DNA from: an uncultured Sphingomonas sp.
Lineage (GTDB): Bacteria > Pseudomonadota > Alphaproteobacteria > Sphingomonadales > Sphingomonadaceae
Assembly (NCBI RefSeq): GCF_913776855.1
Contig: NZ_CAJYQD010000048.1
Coordinates: 1 to 64,000, forward strand
Direction of reading: 5' to 3'
Length of the DNA stretch: 64,000 bases
Below are positions 1-8,971 of this stretch, piece by piece. The notes below the pieces were generated by a model. It worked only from the letters and a program-made list of their open reading frames with translations, was not told where the DNA came from and did no database searches. Within the stretch, counting starts at the first letter, position 1. Every line of letters begins with the position of its first letter. Both the position numbers and the translations under genes were made by a program.

Positions 1-2
1 TC

Positions 3-128
3 TTCTCCAAGCTGAAGCACTTCCGCCGCGTCGCCACCCGCTACGACAAGCTCGCCGCCAACTTCCTCGCGATGGTCCAGCTCGCCTCAATGCGGCTGTG
101 GCTCCGGGCTTATGAGTCTACGGCCTAG
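3..128 (+). pseudogene. IS5-family transposase, C-terminal fragment
   Basis: The frame open at the window edge encodes about 41 residues and ends with TAG at 126-128. It contains the stretch HFRRVATRYDKLAANFLAM, followed by QLASMRLWLR. This resembles the C-terminus of IS5-family DDE transposases, where the R-Y-D-K-L-A segment closes the catalytic domain. The 5' part lies outside the window, so I cannot tell whether the element is intact. I could not recognise a terminal inverted repeat after the stop codon. The call rests on memory of family C-termini. Confidence 0.75.
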
Positions 129-308
129 TCTGCGGCGACGGTCAGCTGCGGCCCCTGCTTTCTCAAAAGCTGTTCCTGTTTGCATGTCTCCGAAAACACC
201 TGTCGCGGACGGGGAAACGGGAAAGAAGGGGCGCAACGAATGGCCTCTTTCGGGAGTCGAATAGTCCGTTTGCCCCTCTGCAATTAAACTTTCCAGCAAT
301 GACGCCAA

Positions 309-494
309 TTACACTAGCGACACATTTTCTTCGGCGCCGTTCCATTTGCCGGCCAAGCCGGGAACCTCTTCGAGTTGTCGCACTTCGTCGAAGCGACCAC
401 GCTCTTCCCTGTATCTTACGATCTCGAAACCGTGCCCGCGTAACTGCTGAATTTCGTCAAGTTCTGCGGCGGTAGCGGTATTCAGATTGATCAT
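309..494 (-). CDS. Small helix-hairpin-helix (ComEA-like) protein
   Basis: A 61-residue protein beginning MINLNTATAAELDEI, the usual start of a helix-hairpin-helix DNA-binding unit (N-x-N-x-A-x-x-x-E-L). A second helical half (F-D-E-V-R-Q-L-E-E-V-P-G) follows, matching the paired HhH of ComEA and related small proteins. It has no signal peptide or membrane segment, unlike ComEA itself. A good ribosome site (GGGAG, about 6 bases before ATG) supports the start at 494. It sits alone between a transposase remnant and a tRNA fragment, so it is probably cargo of the mobile region. Non-specific DNA binding is likely; the biological role is unknown. Confidence 0.6.
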   Translation of the reverse strand: MINLNTATAAELDEIQQLRGHGFEIVRYREERGRFDEVRQLEEVPGLAGKWNGAEENVSLV

Positions 495-783
495 CAGCGT
501 CTCCCAGCGAACTGGCGAAGCGTGTTCGCCTGCGACGGACTATAACGATAACCAGTCTGAAAGGCAGCGTCGGTTGGGCCAAACGCCCCTACAAGTCCGC
601 ACAGAGCGGATGGTGTTTCTTAGATTGCCCTTAAAGGCACGGACACCCGAGAAAATCGCGCAGCAGTATGCGCAATCCGACATCGCCACGGTGCCCCGCC
701 CCCGCTAAGCTGTTGATACTTAACGGTACACTTTTCCAGCAACATCGGGCAACTAGCGTTGATTTCATTCAACAAGTTTGCTC
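495..783. other. Intergenic stretch without a supported gene
   Basis: The stretch between the small HhH gene and the tRNA fragment shows no convincing coding frame on either strand. It is less GC-rich and has more T runs than the rest of the window, which fits mobile or relic DNA. No insertion-sequence end or promoter could be assigned. Confidence 0.4.
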
Positions 784-823
784 CACGGCTGAAACACGGG
801 TTCGATTCCCGTAGGGGTCACCA
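784..823 (+). tRNA. 3' fragment of a tRNA (Glu-like), probable att remnant
   Basis: Positions 796-812 form a T-arm (ACGGG, TTCGATT, CCCGT), followed by AGGGGTC, discriminator A and CCA to 823. The matching 5' acceptor strand (GACCCCT) is not found upstream, so this is not a complete tRNA. From 784 the bases CACGGCTGAAAC resemble the 3' side of the anticodon arm of bacterial tRNA-Glu (UUC). A duplicated tRNA 3' end is what tyrosine integrases leave at one end of an integrated element. With CCA pointing right, the element would lie to the left. The isotype is from memory. Confidence 0.65.
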
Positions 824-1170
824 GCACTCGCCAGAATGGCGGATTGCGCAGGTTTGGCAGTCATTCCGAGCCTTTTAGACGTTCTTAAGCGCACTGTGTG
901 CGCGCGAGGCGGTCGGTGTGGTCGCTCTCGGGAATGCTTCATGTGCCGGCATTTTATATTCTCGCCGCGCCCACAGGCGCTATGGCCCGTCGGTCCAGGC
1001 GCGCAGGCGCTCGGCGTATATCCGCACCTCCTCTCCCCGCCGTTCCGGTCGACGCTGCGCCATCGCATCTTGTGTCGCGTCGACCGGGCGTGGAACAGGA
1101 TCGTGGTCGAACGACCTCTCGCAGTGTCGGTCATGCAGGCTTCGCGTGGCTCCTTAAACCTGTCCCCCGT
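824..1170. other. Intergenic region, no supported gene
   Basis: About 350 bp between the tRNA fragment and the convergent end of the first GH3 gene. Several frames are open on both strands, but the translations are arginine-rich and low-information, as expected from high-GC DNA, and none resembles a known family. I see no clear terminator for the GH3 operon here. Confidence 0.4.
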
Positions 1171-3549
1171 TCACTTCTTCCGGACGCTCCAACCCCGTCC
1201 CGGCCGAGGAAGGCCGGCAACCTGAAAGGATATGTGGCGGTCGGCGTTCGAACTGGCGCCAGCCCATAGATCGAACGTGCCCGGATCGATTACCCAGCCC
1301 TTCGCAGCGGCGCTCCAATATTGCACGCTGCCCTCGTCCAGTTCGAACCGCACCGTCTGCCGCTCGCCGGGGCGCAGGGTCACGCGGCGAAAGCCCTTGA
1401 GTTCGCGTACCGGGCGCGACGCCCTGCCCGATTGCTGGTGGATGTAAAGCTGCACCACCTCATCGCCGGCGCGGCTGCCTGTGTTGGTGACCGGCACCGA
1501 CACCACGATCCGACCTCCGGGCCGGAGCGTTGCGGTATCGAGGACCGGCGCACCGACCTCGAACCGGGTATAGCTCAGCCCATAGCCGAATTCGAATTGC
1601 GGCGTGGACGGGATGTCCCAATAGCGTTTGCCCTGATCCTTTGGCGCATGGGTCGTGTTGTGCGCATAGTAGATCGGCACCTGCCCGACGCTGCGGGGCC
1701 AGGTGACCGGCAGCTTGCCGCCCGGATTGACGTCGCCGAACAGCGTCCGCGCGATCGCAGTTCCGCCCCGAGTCCCGCCATACCATGCGTGGAGGATCGC
1801 GGGTGCGCGATCGAGTACCTCGCCCAGTTCGAGTGGACGACCGCTCATCGTCACCACCCGCACCGGTTTGCCGGTGGCCAGCATCGCCTCGAACAGGCGC
1901 AGCTGGTCGCCTGGCAGCTTGAGGTCGGACCGCGAAGCACCCTCGCCGCTCATATCCTCGGCCTCGCCCAGCGTCAGCACGATCAGGTCGGATCGTTTGG
2001 CGAGCGCCACGGCGCGTTCGAATTCGCTTGCCGCGCGCGCCGCGTCCCACCGCGGTTCGGGCTTGGCGACACCCGGAATGGTGATCGCTTCGAACATCGA
2101 TGGCACGTTGCGCTTGAGCTGCACGCCCGGCGCGGTCTCGACGGTCGCGGCCGAACGCAGCCGATCGCGGACGCCCTCGAACACCGTCACCGTCTCCGGC
2201 AGGTCGTACTGGAACGCCCAGGGACCGAGCATGTCGCGCTTCGAATCGGCCATCGCGCCGATCACCGCCACGCGCTTGTGCGCGCCGGCGACCAGCGGCA
2301 GGGCGTTGCCGTCGTTCTTCAGCAGCACGAACGACCGTTCCGCCGCCGCCTGCGCCTCGCGCCGATGGCCGAGATCGGCCAGCGTCGCCTTCGCCTGCGC
2401 TTCGTCGACATAAGGCCGTTCGAACAAGCCCATGCGAAATTTTCCCACCAGGATACGGCGGACCGCACGGTCGAGCACCGCTTCGGTCAGCCTGCCCGCC
2501 CGGACCGACGCCGCCAGCGTCTCGGCGGAGGCAGCCGGACCGAACGACATTTCCATGTCGTTGCCGGCATCGATGCTGCGCACCGCCGCATCGGCCTCGT
2601 CACGGGCGAAATGCTGGACCACCTGATTCTTGGTGCCATTGGCATCGGACACGACCCAGCCGTCAAAGCCCATCTGGTCGCGCAGGACATCGGTCAGCAG
2701 CCATTTGTTGCCGACGGCGGGGACGTCATTGAGGTCCATATAGGCGCTCATGACGTTGCCCGCGCCCGCCTCTACCGCTGCGGCAAAGGGCGGCAGGATG
2801 ACGTTGTATAGCTGTGATTCCGACAGGTACACGCTGTCATAGTCGCGTCCGCCCTCCGCCGCGGCATAGCCGGCGAAATGCTTCGGCCCGGAGATGATAT
2901 GGCCGGGGGCGCCGATCGCCGGCCCTTGAAACCCCCGCACCTGCGCGCGCGCCATCGCCGACCCCAGGAACGGGTCCTCGCCCGCGCCCTCCACGATGCG
3001 GCCCCAGCGCGGATCGCGGGCAATGTCGACCATCGGCGCGAACGCCCAATGGATGCCGACCGCGCGTGCCTCAGCGGCCGCGACCGCCTGCGCCCGCTCG
3101 ACACCCGCCGGGTCCCAGGACGCGGCATTGGCGATGGGCACCGGAAAGATGGTGCGAAAGCCGTGGATGACGTCATAGCCGAAGATCAGCGGCACCTTCA
3201 GCCGGGTTTCCTCGACCGCTACCCGCTGCAACCGGTTGATGACGGCGGGGTCGGTGACGAACAGCAGCGACCCAACCTTGCCGCTCTTCACGATCGGCGC
3301 GAACTGTTCGAACGCGCCGAACATGAACTGTTGCGAGACCTGCCCGGCCTTTTCTTCCAGCGTCATCGCCCGGAGCAGCAGGTCGGCGCGCTGTTCGGCG
3401 CTCAGCCGGCCATTCATCCATGGTTGCGCCGTCGCTCCCGCCTGCCGCGCCGCGAGCGGCGCAGCGACGACGACCACCCCCGCCGCCAGCGCCAACGCGC
3501 CGGCGGCAGCGATCATCCTGCGCATTTCGCGCTTCCCCCCGTTCGTCAT
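1171..3549 (-). CDS. GH3 beta-glucosidase, BglX-like, secreted
   Basis: A 792-residue glycoside hydrolase family 3 protein, predicted to remove terminal beta-glucosyl (or xylosyl) residues in the periplasm. Residues 10-40 form a signal peptide ending in an Ala-rich cleavage region. The (beta/alpha)8 domain shows RDPRWGR (178-184), KHF (223-225) and the nucleophile region VVSDANG, with Asp302 in the position of the BglX nucleophile. The alpha/beta sandwich and a C-terminal fibronectin-III-like domain follow. The start at 3549 has AGGAAG upstream and lies 1 bp past the preceding esterase stop; ATG 3525, preceded by GGGAAG, is an alternative. It is the last gene of the operon coming from the TBDR side. 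Substrate specificity cannot be read from sequence. Confidence 0.9.
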   Translation of the reverse strand: MTNGGKREMRRMIAAAGALALAAGVVVVAAPLAARQAGATAQPWMNGRLSAEQRADLLLRAMTLEEKAGQVSQQFMFGAFEQFAPIVKSGKVGSLLFVTDPAVINRLQRVAVEETRLKVPLIFGYDVIHGFRTIFPVPIANAASWDPAGVERAQAVAAAEARAVGIHWAFAPMVDIARDPRWGRIVEGAGEDPFLGSAMARAQVRGFQGPAIGAPGHIISGPKHFAGYAAAEGGRDYDSVYLSESQLYNVILPPFAAAVEAGAGNVMSAYMDLNDVPAVGNKWLLTDVLRDQMGFDGWVVSDANGTKNQVVQHFARDEADAAVRSIDAGNDMEMSFGPAASAETLAASVRAGRLTEAVLDRAVRRILVGKFRMGLFERPYVDEAQAKATLADLGHRREAQAAAERSFVLLKNDGNALPLVAGAHKRVAVIGAMADSKRDMLGPWAFQYDLPETVTVFEGVRDRLRSAATVETAPGVQLKRNVPSMFEAITIPGVAKPEPRWDAARAASEFERAVALAKRSDLIVLTLGEAEDMSGEGASRSDLKLPGDQLRLFEAMLATGKPVRVVTMSGRPLELGEVLDRAPAILHAWYGGTRGGTAIARTLFGDVNPGGKLPVTWPRSVGQVPIYYAHNTTHAPKDQGKRYWDIPSTPQFEFGYGLSYTRFEVGAPVLDTATLRPGGRIVVSVPVTNTGSRAGDEVVQLYIHQQSGRASRPVRELKGFRRVTLRPGERQTVRFELDEGSVQYWSAAAKGWVIDPGTFDLWAGASSNADRHISFQVAGLPRPGRGWSVRKK

Positions 3550-3550
3550 C

Positions 3551-5215
3551 TTACTTCCTGACCGGCACGGCCGCGAGATCGCGATCGATCGTCGCCAGCA
3601 GCGCATCGGTGAACTGATCGGGCAGATAGGTCTGCAACCCGTACAGCGTGGTGCCCCGCGCCATGTCGAGCTGCGGGTTCTTGAGGAAGGCGGGCACATG
3701 CCGCTCCAGCACGGTGCGGGTCGCCGGATTGTCGAGCAGTTCGCCGATCGGCGTCGTCAGCGTGGTGTAGCGCCCCGATGCCTTGGCCGCCGCCAGCGCC
3801 TGCGACAGCCGATCGATCTCCGCACCCCAGGGGTCTCGTCCAACCACGACCCTGCCGTCGGCGGCGAAGTCGGCAAGCGTGTCGCTGGCGCGGGTGTAGC
3901 GCGGCCATTGCGGCATCGACCCGCCATTCGGGTCGCCGCGCTTCACGAAATTCGCCAGGTAGCTGCTCATCGCCTGTCCTGTGCCCTCGTCCTTCGCGGT
4001 CGTCTGCGCGCCATATTTGATCCGGACGTTGTCGAAGAAATAGGGGATGTCGGTCGCGTGCTGCGCGCCGCCCTGCCCGACCGAGTCCGCGACATAGGAG
4101 AAGCGATACGCCCACACCGGCACGCCCTTGTCGGCGATCATTGCCGATGCCTCACGCCCGCCGGCGATCATGAAGCCGCTCTTGCCGCCGATGTCGGCGC
4201 TGGTCGCCCCGATCATCATCGGTATCCGCGCGAAGCGGTCCTGTTCATATGCCTTGCGGACGTCGACCACGACCTTCCCATCGACAAACGGCCCCGAATT
4301 GGTCGGCGGCGCACCGGCCCGGCCCGACATCTGCGCCATGTTGAGCCCGTCGAGCACGTCCTCGGCCGACAGCGCGCGCAAGCGTTGCAGCGCGTCCGGG
4401 GCGGCAGGGTCGATGCCTTTGGTCCGGGCGAAGTTGCCGCCGATCTTCTCGACATCCGCCAGCGTGTTGGCGGTGAACGCCTTGGCATCGCCGCCGGACA
4501 TCACCACCGCCTTGTTGAACAGGCCCCTGGCTTCGGGCGAGGTGACGAGCGCATGGGCCGAGATACCGCCGGCACTCTCGCCGGAGATCGTCACGTTCGC
4601 CGGGTCGCCGCCGAACGCCGCAATGTTGCGCTTCACCCATTGCAGCGCCGCGACCTGATCCATGATCCCATAATTGCCCAGGCGCCCGCCATCGGCATTC
4701 TGCGCAGTCAGTAGCGGCAGGGCAAAGGTGCCGAAGCGGCCGACGCGGTAGTTGAAGCTGACGAACACCACACCCTTCTTTGCCATGTTCGCACCGGCAT
4801 AGGTCGGCGGCGAGGCACCGCCGTTCACGAAGCCACCGCCATAGATCCATACGAGAACGGGCAGCTTGCCCTTGACCCCCGCCGGTCGCCAGACATTGGC
4901 ATAGAGGCAGTCCTCGGCCGGGGTGGTGCCGAGCGGCGCCGCGTCGCTCGGAAACGGCTTCTGCATACAATCCGCGCTATATCGCGTGGCGTCGCGCACG
5001 CCGGTCCACTTCGCCGCGGGTTGCGGCGCGCGCCAGCGCAGCGGACCGACCGGCGGGGCGGCGAAGGGAATGCCCTTCCAGCTTTCGACGCCATCGGCCG
5101 TCTGTCCGCGAACCGCTCCGTTATCGGTACGGACCGTCGGACCCGCAGGCTGGGCCGCGGCGGGTATCGCGGTCAACGTGGAGGCGATTACGAATGCTTT
5201 GGTGATGCGCTTCAT
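3551..5215 (-). CDS. Type-B carboxylesterase, secreted
   Basis: A 554-residue alpha/beta hydrolase of the carboxylesterase type-B family (para-nitrobenzyl esterase/cholinesterase fold). It has a signal peptide (1-22), the family signature EDCLYANV (101-108), the oxyanion-hole GGGF (126-129) and the nucleophile elbow GESAGG with Ser214. The length is normal for the family. It lies between two GH3 genes: 25 bp after the start side of one and 1 bp before the next, so it is co-transcribed with them. In this setting it probably removes an acyl group from a glycosylated substrate before or after the sugar is cut. The acyl specificity is not predictable. Confidence 0.9.
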   Translation of the reverse strand: MKRITKAFVIASTLTAIPAAAQPAGPTVRTDNGAVRGQTADGVESWKGIPFAAPPVGPLRWRAPQPAAKWTGVRDATRYSADCMQKPFPSDAAPLGTTPAEDCLYANVWRPAGVKGKLPVLVWIYGGGFVNGGASPPTYAGANMAKKGVVFVSFNYRVGRFGTFALPLLTAQNADGGRLGNYGIMDQVAALQWVKRNIAAFGGDPANVTISGESAGGISAHALVTSPEARGLFNKAVVMSGGDAKAFTANTLADVEKIGGNFARTKGIDPAAPDALQRLRALSAEDVLDGLNMAQMSGRAGAPPTNSGPFVDGKVVVDVRKAYEQDRFARIPMMIGATSADIGGKSGFMIAGGREASAMIADKGVPVWAYRFSYVADSVGQGGAQHATDIPYFFDNVRIKYGAQTTAKDEGTGQAMSSYLANFVKRGDPNGGSMPQWPRYTRASDTLADFAADGRVVVGRDPWGAEIDRLSQALAAAKASGRYTTLTTPIGELLDNPATRTVLERHVPAFLKNPQLDMARGTTLYGLQTYLPDQFTDALLATIDRDLAAVPVRK

Positions 5216-5240
5216 CGGTGCGTTTCCTTTTAAACGGGGT

Positions 5241-7463
5241 TCACGAAGTGGGGCAGAGCCGTGCGCCCTTCAGCGCGGCGGCGGGGAGCGTCAGGCTGGC
5301 TTGCGCGGCGTGGTCGGCGGACGATCCGCCCAGCGTGAAGCCGATACGACCGGCCGTCGGGCGCCAGCAGCTTTGTGCGACATCGTAATCGGACACCGAT
5401 CGCGGATCGACGGCAACACGGACCGCGCGGCTCTGCCCCGGCGCCAGGTCGACCTTGGCAAAACCGGCGAGGCGTCTGGGTGCCTCCCAGCCCGGCGCGG
5501 CGGCGTAGAGCTGCGCCACCGCCTTTCCAGCGACGCGGCCGGTGTTTGCGACCTTGAACCGCGCCTCGATCGCGCCGTCCCTTACCGTCAGGGTCAGGCC
5601 ACTATAGCGGAAGTCGGTATAGGACAGGCCGTGGCCAAAGGCGAAGGCGGGGGTCAGGCCCTTGGCATCGAACCATTTATAGCCGACGGTCGCCCCTTCG
5701 GTATAGCGGAACTCGCCCTTGGCCGGCGGCTGGGGATGGGGCAGCTGGTTGAGGCTGGCGGGGAAGGTCATCGGCAGGTGGCCCGACGGATTGACGCGAC
5801 CGGTCAGCACGTCGGCAATCGCCTCCCCACCCTCCGTCCCCGGATACCAGGCGGTCAGGATGCCGGCGACGCGCGGCGCCCAGGGGGTCAGCACCGGCCC
5901 GCCATTTTCGAGTACGACGACGGTGCGGCGGTTGGCCGCAGCCACCGCATCGATCAGTGCGTCCTGGTTATCCGCCAGCGTCAGCGACACGTCGAACGCC
6001 TCTCCCGCCCATTGCGTCGCGAACACGATGGCCAGGTCGGCCTGCGCTGCCGCCGTGGCTGCCGCCGCGCGGTCCGTGCCGTCGACGAAGTCGATGGTCG
6101 CACCGGGCAGGCGACGGCGCAACGCCTCGAGCGGCGAGGACGGGTAATACATCACCGGCCCCGGCCAGAAGGAGGGTTGCAGCCCCGGAACGGCATTGCC
6201 CCCCTTGGGATAGACAAGCGATGACCCGCCGCCCGCCAGCACCCCCTTGTCGGCATGGCCGCCGATCACCACGATCCGCTTCGCGCTCCCCGCCAGCGGC
6301 AGGACGTTGCCGCTGTTCTTGAGCAGGACGATCGCTTCGGCCGCGTCGGCGCGGCTGACCGCACCGTTGCGCTCGAGCATGTCGGCCGGCAGGTCGAACG
6401 GCGCGGCGGTTACCGGATGGTCGAACAGGCCGTGGCGCAGCATCGCATAGAGGATGCGTCCGACCATCGCGTCGATGCGCGCGGGCGGCACCCGTCCATC
6501 GGCAATGGCGCGGCGCATATCCGCGCCGAAGAACGGCTTTACGTCGAACGGATAGCCCGATTGCTGGTCCAGCCCCGCCGCCGATGCCGCCTCGGTCGAA
6601 TGGGTCGCGCCCCAGTCGGACATGACATAGCCCTTGAAGCCCCACTCGCCCCGCAGCACCTTCGTGAGCAACCAAGGACTCTCGCACGAAAACGGGCCGT
6701 CGACGCGGTTATAGGCGCACATCACCGCGCCCGGATCGCCGTGGTCCAGCGCGATTTCGAAGGCGAGCAGGTCGGACAGATGCGCCGCCTTCGGGTCGAT
6801 CACGACATTGCCGGCGTTGCGATCGGTCTCCTGATCGTTCAACGCGAAATGCTTCATCGTCGATACGACGTGCTGCGACTGGATGCCGGCGATCTGCGCG
6901 CCCGCCATGATACCCGCCAGCAGCGGGTCCTCGCCGGCATATTCGAAATTGCGCCCGTTGCGCGGCTCGCGCGTCAGGTTGACGCTGCCGCCGAGCAGGA
7001 CGTTGAAACCTGATGCATAGGCCTCCGCCCCGATCATCGCCCCGCCCCGCCTTGCCAGTTCGGGGTTCCAGGTCGCGGCGGTGGCTAGGCCGGAGGGGAG
7101 CGCGGTCCGCTCGCGCTTGCGCCTGGCGCCACCCTGGCTGGCGACGCCGATCCCGGCATCGGCCTGCCACTGCGCCGGGATGCCCAGCCGGGGAATACCG
7201 GGAACATAGCCCGCCGACCCTTCGCGGGCGCCGGCAGGTGCGGTGAACTGCTTGGGCGGAAAATCGGTAGCGAACTGACCAAAGATCAGCGTCAACTTCT
7301 CCTCGGGCGTCATCGCCGCCAGCAACGCGGCGACGCGCGCCTCGGTCGGTTGGCGGGCGTCCGTCCACGAACCGGTCGCGACCGGAGCCGTCTGGGCGAC
7401 CACCGGCATCGGCAACGACACAGCGAGCGCGACACCCGCGACAAGGGGCAGCAGGGGTTTCAA
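5241..7463 (-). CDS. GH3 beta-glucosidase, secreted (TTG start)
   Basis: A 740-residue GH3 enzyme. The most plausible start is TTG at 7463, which forms a TTGA overlap with the stop of the upstream tannase-like gene and has GAGGGAG 8 bases before it. The N-terminus is then a clean signal peptide ending at AQTA. Catalytic landmarks are KHF (204-206) and MSDWG with nucleophile Asp283. A C-terminal fibronectin-III-like domain closes the protein. It differs clearly from the BglX-like GH3 at the operon end and is not a recent duplicate. It probably hydrolyses a beta-glucoside in the periplasm; whether the aglycone is phenolic is inferred from the neighbouring esterases. Confidence 0.88.
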   Translation of the reverse strand: MKPLLPLVAGVALAVSLPMPVVAQTAPVATGSWTDARQPTEARVAALLAAMTPEEKLTLIFGQFATDFPPKQFTAPAGAREGSAGYVPGIPRLGIPAQWQADAGIGVASQGGARRKRERTALPSGLATAATWNPELARRGGAMIGAEAYASGFNVLLGGSVNLTREPRNGRNFEYAGEDPLLAGIMAGAQIAGIQSQHVVSTMKHFALNDQETDRNAGNVVIDPKAAHLSDLLAFEIALDHGDPGAVMCAYNRVDGPFSCESPWLLTKVLRGEWGFKGYVMSDWGATHSTEAASAAGLDQQSGYPFDVKPFFGADMRRAIADGRVPPARIDAMVGRILYAMLRHGLFDHPVTAAPFDLPADMLERNGAVSRADAAEAIVLLKNSGNVLPLAGSAKRIVVIGGHADKGVLAGGGSSLVYPKGGNAVPGLQPSFWPGPVMYYPSSPLEALRRRLPGATIDFVDGTDRAAAATAAAQADLAIVFATQWAGEAFDVSLTLADNQDALIDAVAAANRRTVVVLENGGPVLTPWAPRVAGILTAWYPGTEGGEAIADVLTGRVNPSGHLPMTFPASLNQLPHPQPPAKGEFRYTEGATVGYKWFDAKGLTPAFAFGHGLSYTDFRYSGLTLTVRDGAIEARFKVANTGRVAGKAVAQLYAAAPGWEAPRRLAGFAKVDLAPGQSRAVRVAVDPRSVSDYDVAQSCWRPTAGRIGFTLGGSSADHAAQASLTLPAAALKGARLCPTS

Positions 7464-8971
7464 GCGGTCTTCTCCCTCGAATCTTTGTTCTGGTTGGTGT
7501 CGTTCATGCCGTGGCAGGCGAAGCTGTCGGCACGCGCCGGGTCGCCGCCGATATGGACGGCGCGGGTCGGATGTGGGCAGAGCGGGCGCGTGGTGTCGAC
7601 CATCGGATCGGCTGGACGGGCGAGCAACCGGTCGGGTGCGCGCCCCCGTTCGACCCACGCCTCGATCGCCTGTTGCGGATCGAAGCGCGAAAATCCCGGT
7701 CCGCCGCCGCAATGCCCCATGCCGGGGGCGAGAAACAGGCGATACCAGTCGGCGGTCGGCATCCGCGCGGCGACCGCCGAATGATATTGGATCGAATCAA
7801 ACGGCGACACCACCGGATCGGCAAGGCCGTGATAGTGGAGCAGCTTGCCCCCTGACGCACGAAACCGCGCAAGGTTCGGGTCGACCGCATCGATCTTGGG
7901 AGACAGCGTGCGACGGATACGGTCAAGGTCGCGGCCGAAATCGAACCGCCACCACGACCATGCCGGATCGGCAAAGGCCCAGACCCGCCAGAAGCTCGTC
8001 CGCGCCGGCTGCTGCCGTCCGCCATCGGACAGATAGGCCGTCCATCCCGCTTCGCTGCCGGGCAGCCACGGGTTGGTGACCCGCGCGCCGCTGCGCGGGT
8101 CAACTGCACCGCGATACATCCGGCGGGCGGCGGCGAGCTGTTCCGGTGACAAACATGGGCCGGTTCGACCCGATGCACAGGCCAGGATGCCCGGATCGAA
8201 GCGGCAGGCGACGGGATCGTTCAGCCAGCCATCGCCAGCCAGTCCGCCGGCGGTGGCACCGTTGTCCGCCCGGCAGGCCGCCAGCGCCCCTCGTTGCAGC
8301 AGCGTCAGTTCCCGCTGGCCGAGGATGGGTCGAGAATCGTCACCCGCAGAATGGTTGGCGAGATATTGCCAGAGGAACGCGGCGTTCAGGCGCACCCGCG
8401 CCGCGCCCGGAGCGCCCGCGACGATCCCGTCGAAATCGCCGGGAAAGCGCTGCGCCTCCATCAGCGCCTGATGCCCGCCGGTCGAGCAGCCGTTAAAATA
8501 GCGGTAGCGCGGCACCCGACCGTAATAACGCGTGGCGAGGCGATTGGCGACGACCGCGCTCAGATGCACCGCGCGCCAGCCCCAGTCGACGATCGCCTGC
8601 GGCCGACCGCGTGCAAAGTCGGGATCGTCGCCGTCATGGCCGGTATCGGTCGCGACCACCGCCGCACCCCGCGCCAGTTGCTCGGTCATCGCCGCCAGCG
8701 GCAGCCGCGAAGAATAACCGCCATTGCCGAGCATCACCATTCGCCCGCTCCACCCGGCGTGCGGCGGTAACCAAAGGTGATATCCGATCCGCGACCCGGC
8801 CACCGGTCGCAGCACGCCGGTCACCCGGCAAATGCCGTCCGATTCCGTCACTGCCGTCGTTCGCCCCGCAAGCGCATTGCAGGTCCGCGCGACCGCATCG
8901 ACCGATCCGGCCAGCAGCGCCGCGATCGCCATCGCGGCAATGGCAAGGCGTGCGGACTCAGCGCAGGACAT
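7460..8971 (-). CDS. Tannase/feruloyl-esterase family protein, secreted
   Basis: A 503-residue protein of the tannase family (PF07519), which includes fungal tannases, feruloyl esterase B and MHETase-like hydrolases. A hydrophobic signal segment spans residues 6-28. The nucleophile elbow is GCSTGGHQ with Ser163; HGLADPVV (acid region) and PGMGHCGGG (His) complete the triad. ATG 8971 is preferred: it has GAGG upstream and overlaps the preceding gene by 14 bp. The family cleaves ester bonds between aromatic acids and sugars or polyols. Next to two GH3 enzymes and other esterases, it suggests a phenolic ester glycoside as substrate. Confidence 0.88.
   Translation of the reverse strand: MSCAESARLAIAAMAIAALLAGSVDAVARTCNALAGRTTAVTESDGICRVTGVLRPVAGSRIGYHLWLPPHAGWSGRMVMLGNGGYSSRLPLAAMTEQLARGAAVVATDTGHDGDDPDFARGRPQAIVDWGWRAVHLSAVVANRLATRYYGRVPRYRYFNGCSTGGHQALMEAQRFPGDFDGIVAGAPGAARVRLNAAFLWQYLANHSAGDDSRPILGQRELTLLQRGALAACRADNGATAGGLAGDGWLNDPVACRFDPGILACASGRTGPCLSPEQLAAARRMYRGAVDPRSGARVTNPWLPGSEAGWTAYLSDGGRQQPARTSFWRVWAFADPAWSWWRFDFGRDLDRIRRTLSPKIDAVDPNLARFRASGGKLLHYHGLADPVVSPFDSIQYHSAVAARMPTADWYRLFLAPGMGHCGGGPGFSRFDPQQAIEAWVERGRAPDRLLARPADPMVDTTRPLCPHPTRAVHIGGDPARADSFACHGMNDTNQNKDSREKTA

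Noticed and set aside
769..1134. A minus-strand frame ending in GDPYGNRTRVSAVEQ
   Set aside because: This peptide is the well-known antisense translation of a tRNA 3' end and is not a protein.
3549..3699. An N-terminal extension of the first GH3 frame by 50 codons
   Set aside because: It would lie inside the esterase gene, is Arg/Pro/Cys-rich and would precede a normal signal peptide with its own ribosome site.
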